DNA from: Chalciporus piperatus
Taxonomy: Eukaryota; Basidiomycota; Agaricomycetes; Boletales; Boletaceae
Length of the DNA: 64,000 bases
NCBI GenBank assembly: GCA_038093975.1
Contig: JBBPTG010000001.1
Coordinates: 868,001 to 932,000, forward strand
Reading direction: 5' to 3'
Positions 1 through 10,241 of the stretch are shown here, one piece after another. The first letter of the stretch is position 1; every line of letters starts with the position of its first letter. The notes beneath the pieces were generated by a model. That model did no database searches, was not told the origin of the DNA, and worked only from the letters and a program-made list of their open reading frames with translations. A program made the position numbers and the translations under genes.

Positions 1-169
1 CGGCACCGACGATGATCAAAACAGCGACTGGTATACCGAATTTGATCCAGTTGCTGGTTGTTTTCTTTGGTGGGTGACTGGGGGTAATGTAACCGGTGGA
101 CTCGTTGTAGTATGGGTCGCCGGAGCCGTATGGCGTGTTCCTGTTGACGGAAGCGTAATTCGTCGCCAT
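1..169 (-). CDS. 5' end of a membrane-anchored protein, possibly GH5 exo-beta-1,3-glucanase
   Basis: Partial: the gene runs off the left edge. Reading the minus strand from the ATG at 169 gives 56 codons without a stop. They encode a hydrophilic head rich in N, S, P, G and Y, two lysines (PPKK), then a hydrophobic run (FGIPVAVLIIVG) at residues 45-56 that looks like a signal anchor. A short polar head, a YGSGDPYYNES-like stretch and one membrane anchor are what I remember at the N-terminus of basidiomycete membrane-bound exo-beta-1,3-glucanases of family GH5. No catalytic part is in the window, so that identity is inference; any type II membrane protein would fit. It is transcribed away from the TatD gene. 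Confidence 0.45.
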   Translation of the reverse strand, partial: MATNYASVNRNTPYGSGDPYYNESTGYITPSHPPKKTTSNWIKFGIPVAVLIIVGA

Positions 170-555
170 TTCTGATGACTGGCCGATGGATCGGCTTGGA
201 TATAGATCAGAGTTTACAGCAACTGGATTCCTGGTAGAGCAAAGGAGGGACGAGGGTGTGGTGTAAAAACCAAGGCCAGAGAGAACGTTGTAGTCAAGAC
301 GAAACGGGATGGGAACGAGTCTAGCGAAAAGGAACCCATTATACCCATCTTCCAGTTCACACGGAGACCGCGACCGAAAACATATTTATGGAGTTATTTT
401 GGAAATTACACGCGGATAGTTTCGGGATAAGCAATCCGACTCTGATCTCTAAGCACCCTACACTTGCCCGACACAACTTGTTATTGTACTTCAGAGCCTT
501 CAAAACGTCGTAGCGCCATCAAGCAACGTTCCAGGTATCCATGTTTTGATCGGAG
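170..555. other. Intergenic region between divergent genes
   Basis: About 390 bases between two divergent starts. I see no coding frame with conserved features. It should hold the promoters and leaders of both neighbours; no specific binding site could be supported. Confidence 0.4.
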
Positions 556-2121
556 ATGCATTTTCAAAGTCCTTGCGTCGTTCGGGGATTAAAATCCAAA
601 TTTGGAGTGTCTCCTAAGCGTGCCTTGCCAGTCGCATCGTCCAATGCCGTCGACTCGATAGACGCACCAACCTCCGAGATGGCGACCCTGGACAACCATT
701 TCAAAGTTGACGAAGACTATAGTTTCATAGGTCAGCTAAAACTATTTTTTATCACTGTTGATTATCCAGACACAAATTGCAGATATTGGAGGTATTTCCT
801 GAGCTTTCAGCAATTGGGGTGATGTGTGACTCACCAAACCACGTCCGCAGTAAATCTCACTGATCCAGTCTTCCGAGGATTTTATCGTGGCAAGAACAAA
901 CACAATGGCAGGTTCATTTGACTCAAGCAGGTCCCTGCAGAGACATACTGACATTGATGTGATCTCAAGATGATCTTGACATGATGTTAGAGAGATCCCG
1001 CCTTGCTGGCATAAAATCAATGATCATCACTGGGGGGAGCTTGCATGAGTCTGAACTCGCACTGGACCTTGCTCGCCAAAAAGGTTTTATCCCCCCAGGG
1101 TGGTGTATACTAAGACTCAAGTGTTCTACTCAGGGCTTTATGCAACAGTTGGATGTCATCCAACACGCTCAAAGGAATTTGACCAACACCCTGCTGGTCC
1201 AGATGCTTACTTACTTGCGTTGGACAAACTCATCTCCAACAATCTAAGGCCGAGGGGCAGAGTGGTTGCCGTCGGAGAATGTGGCTTAGGTGACTTGATC
1301 ACGGTCTTCAAACATGACCGGCAGTGACCCGTGTATTGCAGATTATGACCGATTACAATTTGCATCCAAGGAAGAGCAACAAAGACATTTCCGTGAGTGC
1401 GAACCGTCACTTAGTAGAAGGATTGACTATATTTCATGCTATCTTGGCAGGATTACAGCTCGGGCTAGCCAAGAAATACCATCTACCCTTGTTTCTTCAT
1501 TCTAGGGCTGCTCACGAAGACCTTGTCAAGATACTCAAAGAAGAAGGATTTGGTGAGGATGGAGGTAGGGGAGTCGGAGCGAAGGGTGGTGTCGTGCATA
1601 GTTTCACTGGAAGCAAGGAAGAAGCCGCAGAACTTGTGAGTAATCTTCGCAAATCGACCATTATGACTGTGATAATAAGGGGGAAAGATGAACATGGGCT
1701 TTCATATTGGAGTCAACGGATGTTCTCTCAAGACTGAGCAAAACCTCGAGACAGTGAAGACCGTCCCCCTGGAGAGACTTTTGCTTGAAACCGGTGAGTG
1801 GCAGAATATGAATTTTTGAAGCCGCTGAGGCGGAATGACGTAGATGCGCCATGGTGCTCTATGACAAGTACACACGCCTCCAATAGCCACCTGAAAGAAC
1901 TATCCACCCCGTTGCGCTCCCGTTTTTTTCCTGTAGCAGTAAAGCCGGAATCATTCGTCTCCGGTAAAGCGGTCAAAGGTCGGAATGAGCCATCGGCAAT
2001 TGGAGGAGTCGCATGGGTAGTCCACAGGTTGAATGATTCCGTACCGTATAAGAAGGTAACGGAGATCGTGTTTCGGAATACTGTGGAGCTTTTTTCGCTG
2101 GACGAGCAGGAGGGACCGTGA
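556..2121 (+). CDS. TatD-family metal-dependent DNase (TATDN1-like)
   Basis: Predicted exons are 556-730, 783-791, 851-907, 970-1083, 1134-1289, 1342-1392, 1451-1635, 1688-1793 and 1844-2121, giving 376 residues. The core follows the eukaryotic TATDN1 pattern: [66 protein letters not shown] and ETDAPWC. These carry the metal-binding Glu, His and Asp of the family. Such proteins are 3'-5' exonucleases or endonucleases linked to DNA turnover in apoptosis and repair. Exon 2 is only 9 nt and supplies the centre of FIDIGVN. Intron 3 needs a GC donor. The 42 residues before the second in-frame ATG (679) are basic and could be a mitochondrial leader; a start at 679 gives 335 residues, nearer the usual length. 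Confidence 0.9.
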
Positions 2122-2329
2122 CCGTGTAATGATATTTTACGTACTCGCGGTAGTCAATTGGTAGAACCATGTTATACCATTGTTCGCTTCACAAAACTCA
2201 ACTTCTAACGATTCACGTTGGTAGCGGTTGGCTCCCTGTGTGGAGTAGAGGGTGTCTGACGACTTTCAAGCAAGAGGGTCCGCAGCCGAACACATCACCA
2301 TATTGCCTAAAAGTCCATCCCTGTCCTCC

Positions 2330-3831
2330 ATGTCCACCTCGACATCCCTGGGACTCAACAGTTTCACCTTCCAGGGTACTCTCTCTATCGTCGGACTCGG
2401 CTGGTATGTGGTTCTGTGGTCCATTGGATTGCTAGGGTGTCGGACAGGGTGAGTCAGCGTCGATTTGCCTAAAGCTTCAGGTGTTAACTGGGGTCAAGTC
2501 GCAGACGATATCGTCACCGTCCTCGTTCTCCCCTTGCAACCTCCCAAAATGCACCAGGTGTCTCTATCTTACGACCTCTAAAAGGCTTGGATACCAACTT
2601 GTACGAGAATTTGGAGTCGACCTTTGTTCAAGAATACCCCAATTTTGAGATCCTGCTCTCTGTCGCGGACGAACACGACCAAGCTTACGCCGTGGCCAGA
2701 AACCTTATGTCCCAATACCCTCAAGTGAATGCAAAGATAGTCGTCGGTGCGCAAGACATTTGAGAATAATAACCACTCAGAGACTCATCCGTTGTGTTTA
2801 CAGGCGAGGAGGTCGTTGGAGTCAATCCAAAAGTCAACAATCTCATGAAGGCCTATCGACAGGCTTCCCATGACATTCTTTGGGTTATCGATTCAAATGT
2901 CTCGGTTGGACCTGGTACCCTTGCACGCTCGGTAGACCTCCTCACGGAACCTTCCATGTCACAAAGCCCTTCCAACAAGCGCATCGGCCTTGTTCATCAC
3001 GTTCCCTTCGCGACGGAACACGAAGGATACCTTGGCGCACGAGTAGAGGCAGCGTTCCTGAACACTAACCACGCAAAAATGTACCTCGCGATCAATACGG
3101 TAGCAATTGAGTCGTGCGTGGTGGGCAAGTCAAACCTGTATCGACGTTCCGACCTGGAGAGGGTCAACGGATCTCTAAAGCCTCGCAACGAAACGGATCC
3201 GATCGAAGGTCAGCACGGACTTGCGGCCTTTGGGTCATACTTGGCGGAGGACAACATGATCGCTAGCGCCCTTTGGCACGAGCTAGATCTCCGACACGAC
3301 CTTTCCTGTGACATTGCACATAACGCGATAGGGAAAATGACGTTGGCCGATTACGTCTGGCGCCGTGTCCGCTGGATACGGGTTCGCAAACACATGGTTC
3401 TCGCGGCAACTCTCCTCGAACCATTCACGGAGAATCTGGTCGCGAGTTCCATCGCCGCTGCCAGCCTCAAATACCTTTTTGGGGTCTCGCCCTGGCTCCT
3501 TTTGCCCGTGCACCACTTGCTGTGGCTTTACGTAGACTTGGACGTTTACGAGTCACTCGTGGGCCATCCGCTCCCAGCTCAAGACCGCTGGAAGTTCATC
3601 GGAGCATGGTGCATCCGAGAGCTATTAACCCTCCCGATATGGTTCTTAGCCGTATGCGGAAACGAAGTTACCTGGAGGGGGAAAAGGTATCAGGTCTTGC
3701 AGGCGGGACAAGTCAGAAGAACGACCAGTGAGGGGGATCAGAAGCCAAGTCTATGGAGGAACTGGCGCTGGCATAGAAGGGCAGATTCCCTGTCTCTATA
3801 CGAATCACTGCCTACGGAGGAACCACTCTAA
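2330..3831 (+). CDS. Ceramide glucosyltransferase (GCS, GT21)
   Basis: Exons 2330-2448, 2505-2746 and 2804-3831 give 462 residues. The enzyme moves glucose from UDP-glucose to ceramide on Golgi/ER membranes to make glucosylceramide, a fungal membrane and virulence lipid. The N-terminus has one membrane segment (SIVGLGWYVVLWSIGLLG). Next come PGVSILRPLKGLDTNL, a D1-type acidic site (VADEHD), D2 (WVIDSNV), D3 (LAEDNM) and the R-x-x-R-W motif (RRVRW) that identifies this family. Hydrophobic segments follow toward the C-terminus. The start at 2330 was chosen because it is the first ATG leaving a short head before the membrane anchor; the frame stays open further upstream. The gene follows TatD on the same strand. 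Confidence 0.9.
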
Positions 3832-3982
3832 TGTAATGCAACTGGAACCACTGGATTGACATCTACAGCAACGATATTATGATCATATTATAAGCGATAC
3901 ACATAGTTGAAATGGTCATTAGAATATACAGAAAAATGGTCAGGGTTGATGTATGCGTACAAAGTCTGAGTGGATGTCATGA

Positions 3983-4934
3983 TCATGAAGGACGAGAATG
4001 TGTATGTGAGATGTCCATGGTGCCAACAGAAGAATCAAGAAGAGCTGCTCTTGCCTCGTCCTGGGAATGCTTCGCCAACAGACGGAAATTGTGAACCATG
4101 ACCACTTCGTCAAAGAAAGCATCGGACCATTCATCAGCGGCACAGAAGTCAAGGGCCGATGCTCGGATCCTCATATCCCGACCGTCGCACGTTATCTTAC
4201 ATAAGGATGACTCTAGATTGGAAGACGCGGAAGGTTGTGGGCTTTGCCGGGAGTCTCGGGCGTCTTTCTGCCGCTGATTAGAAAACCAGTTCTTGACTTG
4301 ATGATATTCTCTGGGAAGACAGTGAGATGCGCCGGTGAGGACCAATATGACTTGAAGAATACCTATTGATGATGATGCCGAGTTGAGAGACCCAAGCCTC
4401 GTCTGGATAGGGGGTAATTTCATCATAAACCATTTGCATGACCATACGCTGGCGGACGGTTGCTGGAGTCTTCCCTGTGGAAGGGATTGCAAGAGCGCGA
4501 GTCTTGAGTTCTCTAACTCTGACTTCGCGTTCAGAGGGAGGCTTTGAAGTTGAATTTGAACTAGATTGCTTCTGAACCTTTTTCCTGAGGTTATCCTCGG
4601 AAGCATCACGGGCATGAGATTTGGATCGTGTCGATATGGATATTGGACTGGGTCTAAACCTGAGGGAGGACTTGTCTGAGACTGGGGGCCGCTTGCGGAG
4701 GGACCTCCTCTGGTTGTCAAGGATGAGCAAGGACTCTTGGACGTGTTGGTCGACATCCATTGGTTCTGGCCCGTCTACAGACGCATCTCTAGAGGAGGAG
4801 GAGATGGGACTATCGGTGGTGAGGCTGTCTTCCTGTCCATTGAAGGAAGAGAGTGCGTCCAGGGACGACAGAGTGGGTGAGAGGGATATGGTCGACACAG
4901 CTGCTTGGTGGATCATGAGAGGGGGTATGGGCAT
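3983..4934 (-). CDS. Homeodomain transcription factor
   Basis: Exons 4934-4363 and 4310-3983 give 299 residues. The 52-nt intron lies inside the homeobox. After splicing, a helical region beginning TPATVRQRMVMQMVYDEIT runs through LGIIINREYHQ into recognition helix VKNWFSNQRQK. The WFxNxRxK signature fixes the homeodomain call. The first 150 residues are S/P/D-rich with basic patches (RRSLRKRPP), typical of fungal regulators. No second domain is seen. The gene lies 243 bp from SEC3 and diverges from it. DNA-binding specificity and targets cannot be read from sequence; it does not resemble a mating-type HD1/HD2 pair here. Confidence 0.85.
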
Positions 4935-5177
4935 GGATATGAAGATATGGGTTTTTACCTGATTGTTGAATGGGATATATGTCCACTGGGGGGGATTCTT
5001 ACTGTCTCGATGCCACCGTGGACGGTCCAACTTGGTTGATGGGGAAGAAACGAGAGGTAGAACCAAAGGGTGGAACGGGACTCGCCTATGTAATAAGCTG
5101 GTATATGTACCGCCCTTTTTGGTCAAGCGCCGTAATTGCACTAATCGACAATTGTATCGACCCTCTCCCTCCTCCCA
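4935..5177. promoter_or_regulatory. Divergent promoter, homeodomain gene / SEC3
   Basis: A 243-bp gap separates the two ATG codons, so both promoters and 5' leaders must lie here or overlap the genes. A possible donor for a leader intron in the homeodomain transcript (CAG|GTAAAA on the minus strand near 4960) was noticed but not proven. No named site is claimed. Confidence 0.45.
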
Positions 5178-8100
5178 ATGTCCGAGAACGATCGCGCAAG
5201 GCAGCGTATCATCGCCTCCGTCTTCGACAAGCGCAACGTCAATGGCGACGTACAAGAGTCGTATGTCGCCCATGTAAAGATTTGGGAAGACACAGAGGGT
5301 CAGGGAAGGAAGCCACGCTACATCCTCGTCTCACGTCTGTCTATCCCATCCTGGTCACAGCTAAACACTCACCGGAACCCGTAGGCGCAAGCGATAACTC
5401 TGGCTTCATACATAAATCAAAGCTAAACACCAACGGCTCTTTCTCCGTGGGCAAATCATGGAAGCTTGCTGAGCTCAGAGGCATCGAAATCCTCAACGTA
5501 CGTTCGCCACCCCTCTCCTTAATCCTCTCATTGACCTCTCACCCAAGCCGATTTCGTTCAATATTATCCTCGCCAGGACATACAAATGGCAAACAGAGAA
5601 CGCAAGTGACCAGGCGACATTCGTCAAAGCTATCGTCGAGCTCTTCCGATCTGTCATAGGCACGCCTTTGAGTCTAATTGGCATAGACGAAGCAGATTCG
5701 ACGAATGGTAGGTCGCATATCCACAGAATCAACTCACGTTCATCGACCTTGCAGACACCCAACATTCATCGACTGTGGCCGTGGCACCGTCTGCCGCGCC
5801 CTCGAGTCGCTTGCCCACCGTCCAACCGTCATTTGAATTAGACGATGTACAGGCATCTCCACTCCCTCCCTCTAATATTCCCAAAGCCTCCTCGCGTTCC
5901 GCATCCCCTGTCGATTTCACTAGAAGTCACCCGACGAGAGAATCAACAACTTCAAGTCTCCGTCCACCCTCCCCTGTCGCTGCACAGTTGCCGGTATCCC
6001 CGTTGAGACCAAGGATTGGCCGCCGACCATCAAACGCAACCCCTTCTCCTTCTGCGGCTGGTGCTGCCATGGCACTTCCACCAAGTCTCGTGCCTGCCCG
6101 TCCCCCTCGTCCATCCAAGGATGTTTCCGCAAATCACCACACGCCTTCGAGACCATCCATAGATTTGCCTCGTACCGCAAGCCCAGTGTCATTGTTAGAG
6201 GTGCCCAACCGTGTCCGATCTGTGTCTCCTGCGTCCGCAAATAAGCCGATATCACGAACCTTGTCACCCAAACCTTCGGAATCTCCGCATGTGCGCAGAG
6301 AACACAATAACCGTGTCTCGTTCTTCGACCCTGCCAATCAAGCTGCTCTAGACCGGCTTGTAGCAGGCGACTGGGGCTCTGAAGAAGACGCAGAAGACGC
6401 AGAGGAAACCGCAGAGGCGACAATGATTGGTGTCGAAGAGATGCTTGAAGGTTACGAATGGGCGAGTGACGACATGTTCGGTCGAAAGTCTGTGAAGGGA
6501 GCTGCCGATCTGGTCGAAGCTCGTTTACTCGATGAACTCATGGCCCTGGAGAAGGTTAGCAGTCTTGACTTCTGGTTGTTTCGGTTAACACGCTACATTC
6601 TTGTCCGGCTCAGGCTAACATACACTCGTTCTTGGAATCTGATGACCGCGTGAACCTGGTTATCAAACACCTGGACGAGGCCCTTGGGGAGGTCGACGCC
6701 ATCGATAGTTTAATATCCTCTTACAAGATTCACCTGAATGTGAGTAGACCACGATCGTGTTTCTCGCATCCTGATGGGCTCGTCAGGCTGTGGGGGATGA
6801 TATCTCTTTCATTCAATCTCAACGGCGTGGTTTGCAAGTCCAAATGCAAAATCAAGGTAGTCTTTTGAGTGAACTCGAAAACCTGCTCGTATGTGGCCCG
6901 TCTGGCATGTTTGTATGCACCTTAACCTCACCCAACGCAGCAAACTGTCCAAGTTAACCAGGAAGCACTGCTTACTCTTACACAAGAGTCTCTGGAGAAG
7001 CCAACTGGCATACAACGGCTTGAAGAAGCAGCCACGGAACTCTACAAAGCACTGCAGGCAAGCCAGGACAGAGGTAAGGACTCGCTCAGCTCCCAATTGT
7101 ATGGTATGTGACCTCAATCTTCAGAAATGGCCGCTACTATGGAAAGACTGGTGGAATACCGAACCTATAACGCACAGTTTTGCAAACGGATATTTGACTA
7201 TCTGTCTATTATGATAGTTGCTCAGGTCTGTTCAATCTCAGGTATCAAATTGTGTGTGTTGACATCATTCCAAGTCCAAAACCATTTTAGACAATAATGG
7301 TGGAATCAGCCGACCGAGAGGTCGCGGGCGGCCTACGTTGATCGATCATCAAAGCATGGAGAGTTATCTTGGTCGATATGCCGGTCTCCTTCTGTATCTT
7401 AAAGAGATGGATGAGACAGTGTACTCGAAGTTTTGTGCTGTGTGTTTCTCGATCATACATGTTTACTCTCTCGAATTAATCTGAATCTGTCTTCAGGCAT
7501 ACTTCTCAACTACCAGCGACCTTCATTGCAGCCAGATGAAAGGCTTGTTTTCGCTTTACTCTGGTCTGTTGAAGAGACCACCTGAGGAAGAAGTAGAACA
7601 AAGTAACTTGTCGTGTAACGTCTCCATCCAGTCTCCAACTGACATCGTCTTGTTCCAGGTTTTGCGCAGAGCAATGCGGGCGTGAGGGGTGGAGCAATTC
7701 GGCGTGCAGGTACCATTGTGCGCGGCCCATTAAACGCACAGAACCGGGAACGGGAACGAGGCGGAGCCGGGGAAGAATATGGAGCAGCTGACGTTCGTAT
7801 GCCTCTTGTCATCTGACGAACCGGTCTCATTGCCATACAGGCCCTTGGTTACATTTTGGAGCAAATTGCTCCCTTGATATACCGGGAAGCAGACTTCATC
7901 GCAGACTTTTTGCAGATCAACGATGCTGGACTTACCTTTGCCGATTATGCCGGTTTGGACAACTACTTCCGACGGCAGGCAGCTAGAGGTGCCGGCCTTA
8001 GTCAATCCACCGTGAAGCTGGTACGCGGCGCCTTGGATCTGATATTTGGTTTCCTACCTACGGAGTTGAAACAATGGATCGACATTGCTGTTGCCAGAGA

Positions 8101-9242
8101 AACGCTGTAAGGAATTTAACCTCTTATTGACATCCACGCTCAAGTCAAAAACACAGACAGGTGGTCGGTGTTATCGTTTGCATCGAACGTTTCCTTGCAG
8201 ATGCAGATGAACGCGGAAATACCTTTTTGCTTCAGACGCTGGACAAGCAACATCTTCGACTCAAGGGAACTTTAGATCGTCATATTGTAAGCGAGGTTTT
8301 TTTTTGGACGAAACCCACGAATGACGTTCACGCGTGTCTACTTAGAACGAGCAAATCAAGATGGTTGGGGAGACGAAACTGACGAGCAAGAAACGGAAGG
8401 GCGTGGCTCACTTCATCAAATATTTCCCCGTATACGTTGGTCGAGTCGAACAGCAGTTAGTCGGCGCGGATGGACTGGAGATCCGAGCAAACGTGGACTC
8501 GGCGTACGAGAAGATCGTCCATAGCATGTTCGAGTGTCTGAAGCACATGGCGACGCTGGACGGTGATGGCGAAGATAAAGGCCAACTCAACTACCATGTG
8601 TTGCTTGTTGGTGAGTGCTACGTTCGTGAATGTTTTCGTACAGGTCGTTGATTGTCACAGAAAACATGCATTACTTTGTGGCCGAGATTTCACAACTGGA
8701 TTCAGTCTCTGCCAACGGATTCTTGAAGCAGGCCGAGGCCATATACAACGAGAATCTGGCCTCATACGTCAGGATCGTGCTCAGGAGACCGTTTTCTAAA
8801 TTGATTGTGAGTTGAATATAGACCGCGCGAGACATGATTAACGAGATACTTTCAGGATTTTTTCGAGGGACTGGAAAGGCTTTTGAAGACTACAGCACCG
8901 AGCGAAGTTCAGAAGAACAGCAACTATAGCAAGTCGTCGCTCAAGAAAGCACTCAAGGAATTCGATAGCAAGGATGTCCGCAAGCACATCGATGTCCTTT
9001 TCCGACGAGTGGAGAAACACTTTACAGAAGCGGAAGAGAAGACTACGAGAGAACAGAGCAGTGGTATTGCCCCGGGCACGGTGATGGTTGGAGTGTGGAA
9101 GGCTTGCGAAGAAGAATTGCAGCGGATGACGGAGAGCTACAATGAGAGGATATCGCAGTGCTATTCTGATAGTAGCCTGTCCCTGGAGTATACCTCGAGC
9201 GATGTCGAATCGGCCTTTAAGAGGCATCGACTGGGGTCATAG
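5178..9242 (+). CDS. SEC3: Exocyst complex component Sec3
   Basis: Sixteen exons (5178-5334, 5385-5497, 5548-5707, 5755-6554, 6614-6739, 6787-6888, 6941-7073, 7125-7241, 7291-7439, 7497-7602, 7659-7792, 7841-8106, 8157-8286, 8346-8610, 8661-8806, 8856-9242) give 1096 residues. Sec3 marks exocytic sites at the plasma membrane and binds PIP2 and Rho GTPases. The N-terminus holds the Sec3 PH-like fold (KPRYILVS, VGKSWKLAELRGIEILN, ARTYKWQTENASDQATF). A Ser/Pro-rich linker of about 270 residues follows, then an acidic/coiled region and the C-terminal helical-bundle domain (QIAPLIYREADFIADF, GVIVCIERFLADADERGN, KYFPVYVGRVEQQL, HYFVAEI). Residues around 7226-7241 depend on the chosen donor. Intron 11 uses a GTTCGT donor. 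SEC8, another subunit of the same complex, is 21 kb away. Confidence 0.93.
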
Positions 9243-9342
9243 GTTCACAGGGATTCTATTCTGTAATATATCACTCGGAGATGGTCGATGAGTCTGTGTG
9301 GTATATAGATCTATTGATGGTATAATGAGACTCTCGAGGTGG

Positions 9343-10084
9343 TTAGAGCTCAGCCTCCTGGGCATCGCCGTTGACCTGCGCGTTATTCGTGGAGGAAAAT
9401 TCCTTTGGAGCAAACGCCGCGAGAACCGAGGGTCCGTGGGCAGCCCAGAGACTCTTGAGCTGGTCAAGAGGGATGAGTCCCGACTTTGATGCCTCGCCAT
9501 TAGCGGGGTATTGCCCGCTGACGGTGGCACTGGTCAAAGCATTCCAGAGCAGATTGATGAGGCTAGTGATGCGAGAGCGGCAGAAGGCAACGATGTTGCC
9601 TTGGGCAGAAGCAATACTGGCGTCAAGCTCCGCTTCGTTTTGTGAGAACCAAGGCTCGAAATATGTTTTGTAGATGTAGGTGGATCCCTGGGAGCGAGGT
9701 CGATGGGATGAAGCGGAGATAGAGAAACAGACGGACCTGTGTCTGAGGGAGGGAGAGATACAGCAAGAAGATTGTTCTCAACTCCCAGTAGAAAGGGAGC
9801 CTGAGGCAGGATTAGCACGCGACTAGTTGGAGATGTGTGATACGTGCCATGAGATGAAAGGCCCGATGGTCTGTTCGAATGTAATGAATGCGCCGATGAC
9901 TGCCCAATACATGGCGAGGATGTGAAGTTCATCGGGTGATTGTGAATGGGCCAATGCCTTGTAAGTCGAGTAAGAGGGTAATAAGAAAGCAAACCACGCG
10001 CTGCGAGACGTGAGCACACGACGCGTTGAAATGGAGATGGTGGACTTACCAGAGGAGGTGAGAGATGAGTGAGATGAAAAACAT
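9343..10084 (-). CDS. TB2/DP1/HVA22 (Yop1/REEP-type) ER membrane-shaping protein
   Basis: Exons 10084-10050, 10000-9848, 9800-9737 and 9687-9343 give 198 residues. Signature stretches are LLPSYSTYKALAHSQSPDELHILAMYWAVIGAF, then LPFYWELRTIFLLYLSLPQTQGSTYIYKTYFEPW, the TB2/DP1/HVA22 core with its hairpin-forming hydrophobic segments. Family members curve tubular ER and act with reticulons and Rab/Sey1-type factors. The C-terminal 90 residues are amphipathic and then polar. The frame across intron 2 works only with a GC donor (9847-9846), since the nearest GT donor breaks the conserved frame. It is convergent with SEC3. Whether it is the Yop1 orthologue or a REEP1-4-like paralogue is open. Confidence 0.87.
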
Positions 10085-10241
10085 TGCCAGGGACGATGAG
10101 GGAGGGAATGACAGACAAGATGGATGATGGACTTCGAGGAGTGTTTGCTACTGTTTTGAATCGGCGGTTTTTTCTTATCTGGCCTGCTCTCACCGTCGTG
10201 GCCGAGTCCTGGCGAACGGACATTTCAGTTTCGTGTCCATC

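Noticed and set aside
5927..6423. Minus-strand frames of 63-167 codons inside SEC3 exon 4.
   Set aside because: The plus-strand Ser/Pro linker explains them; no domain is seen.
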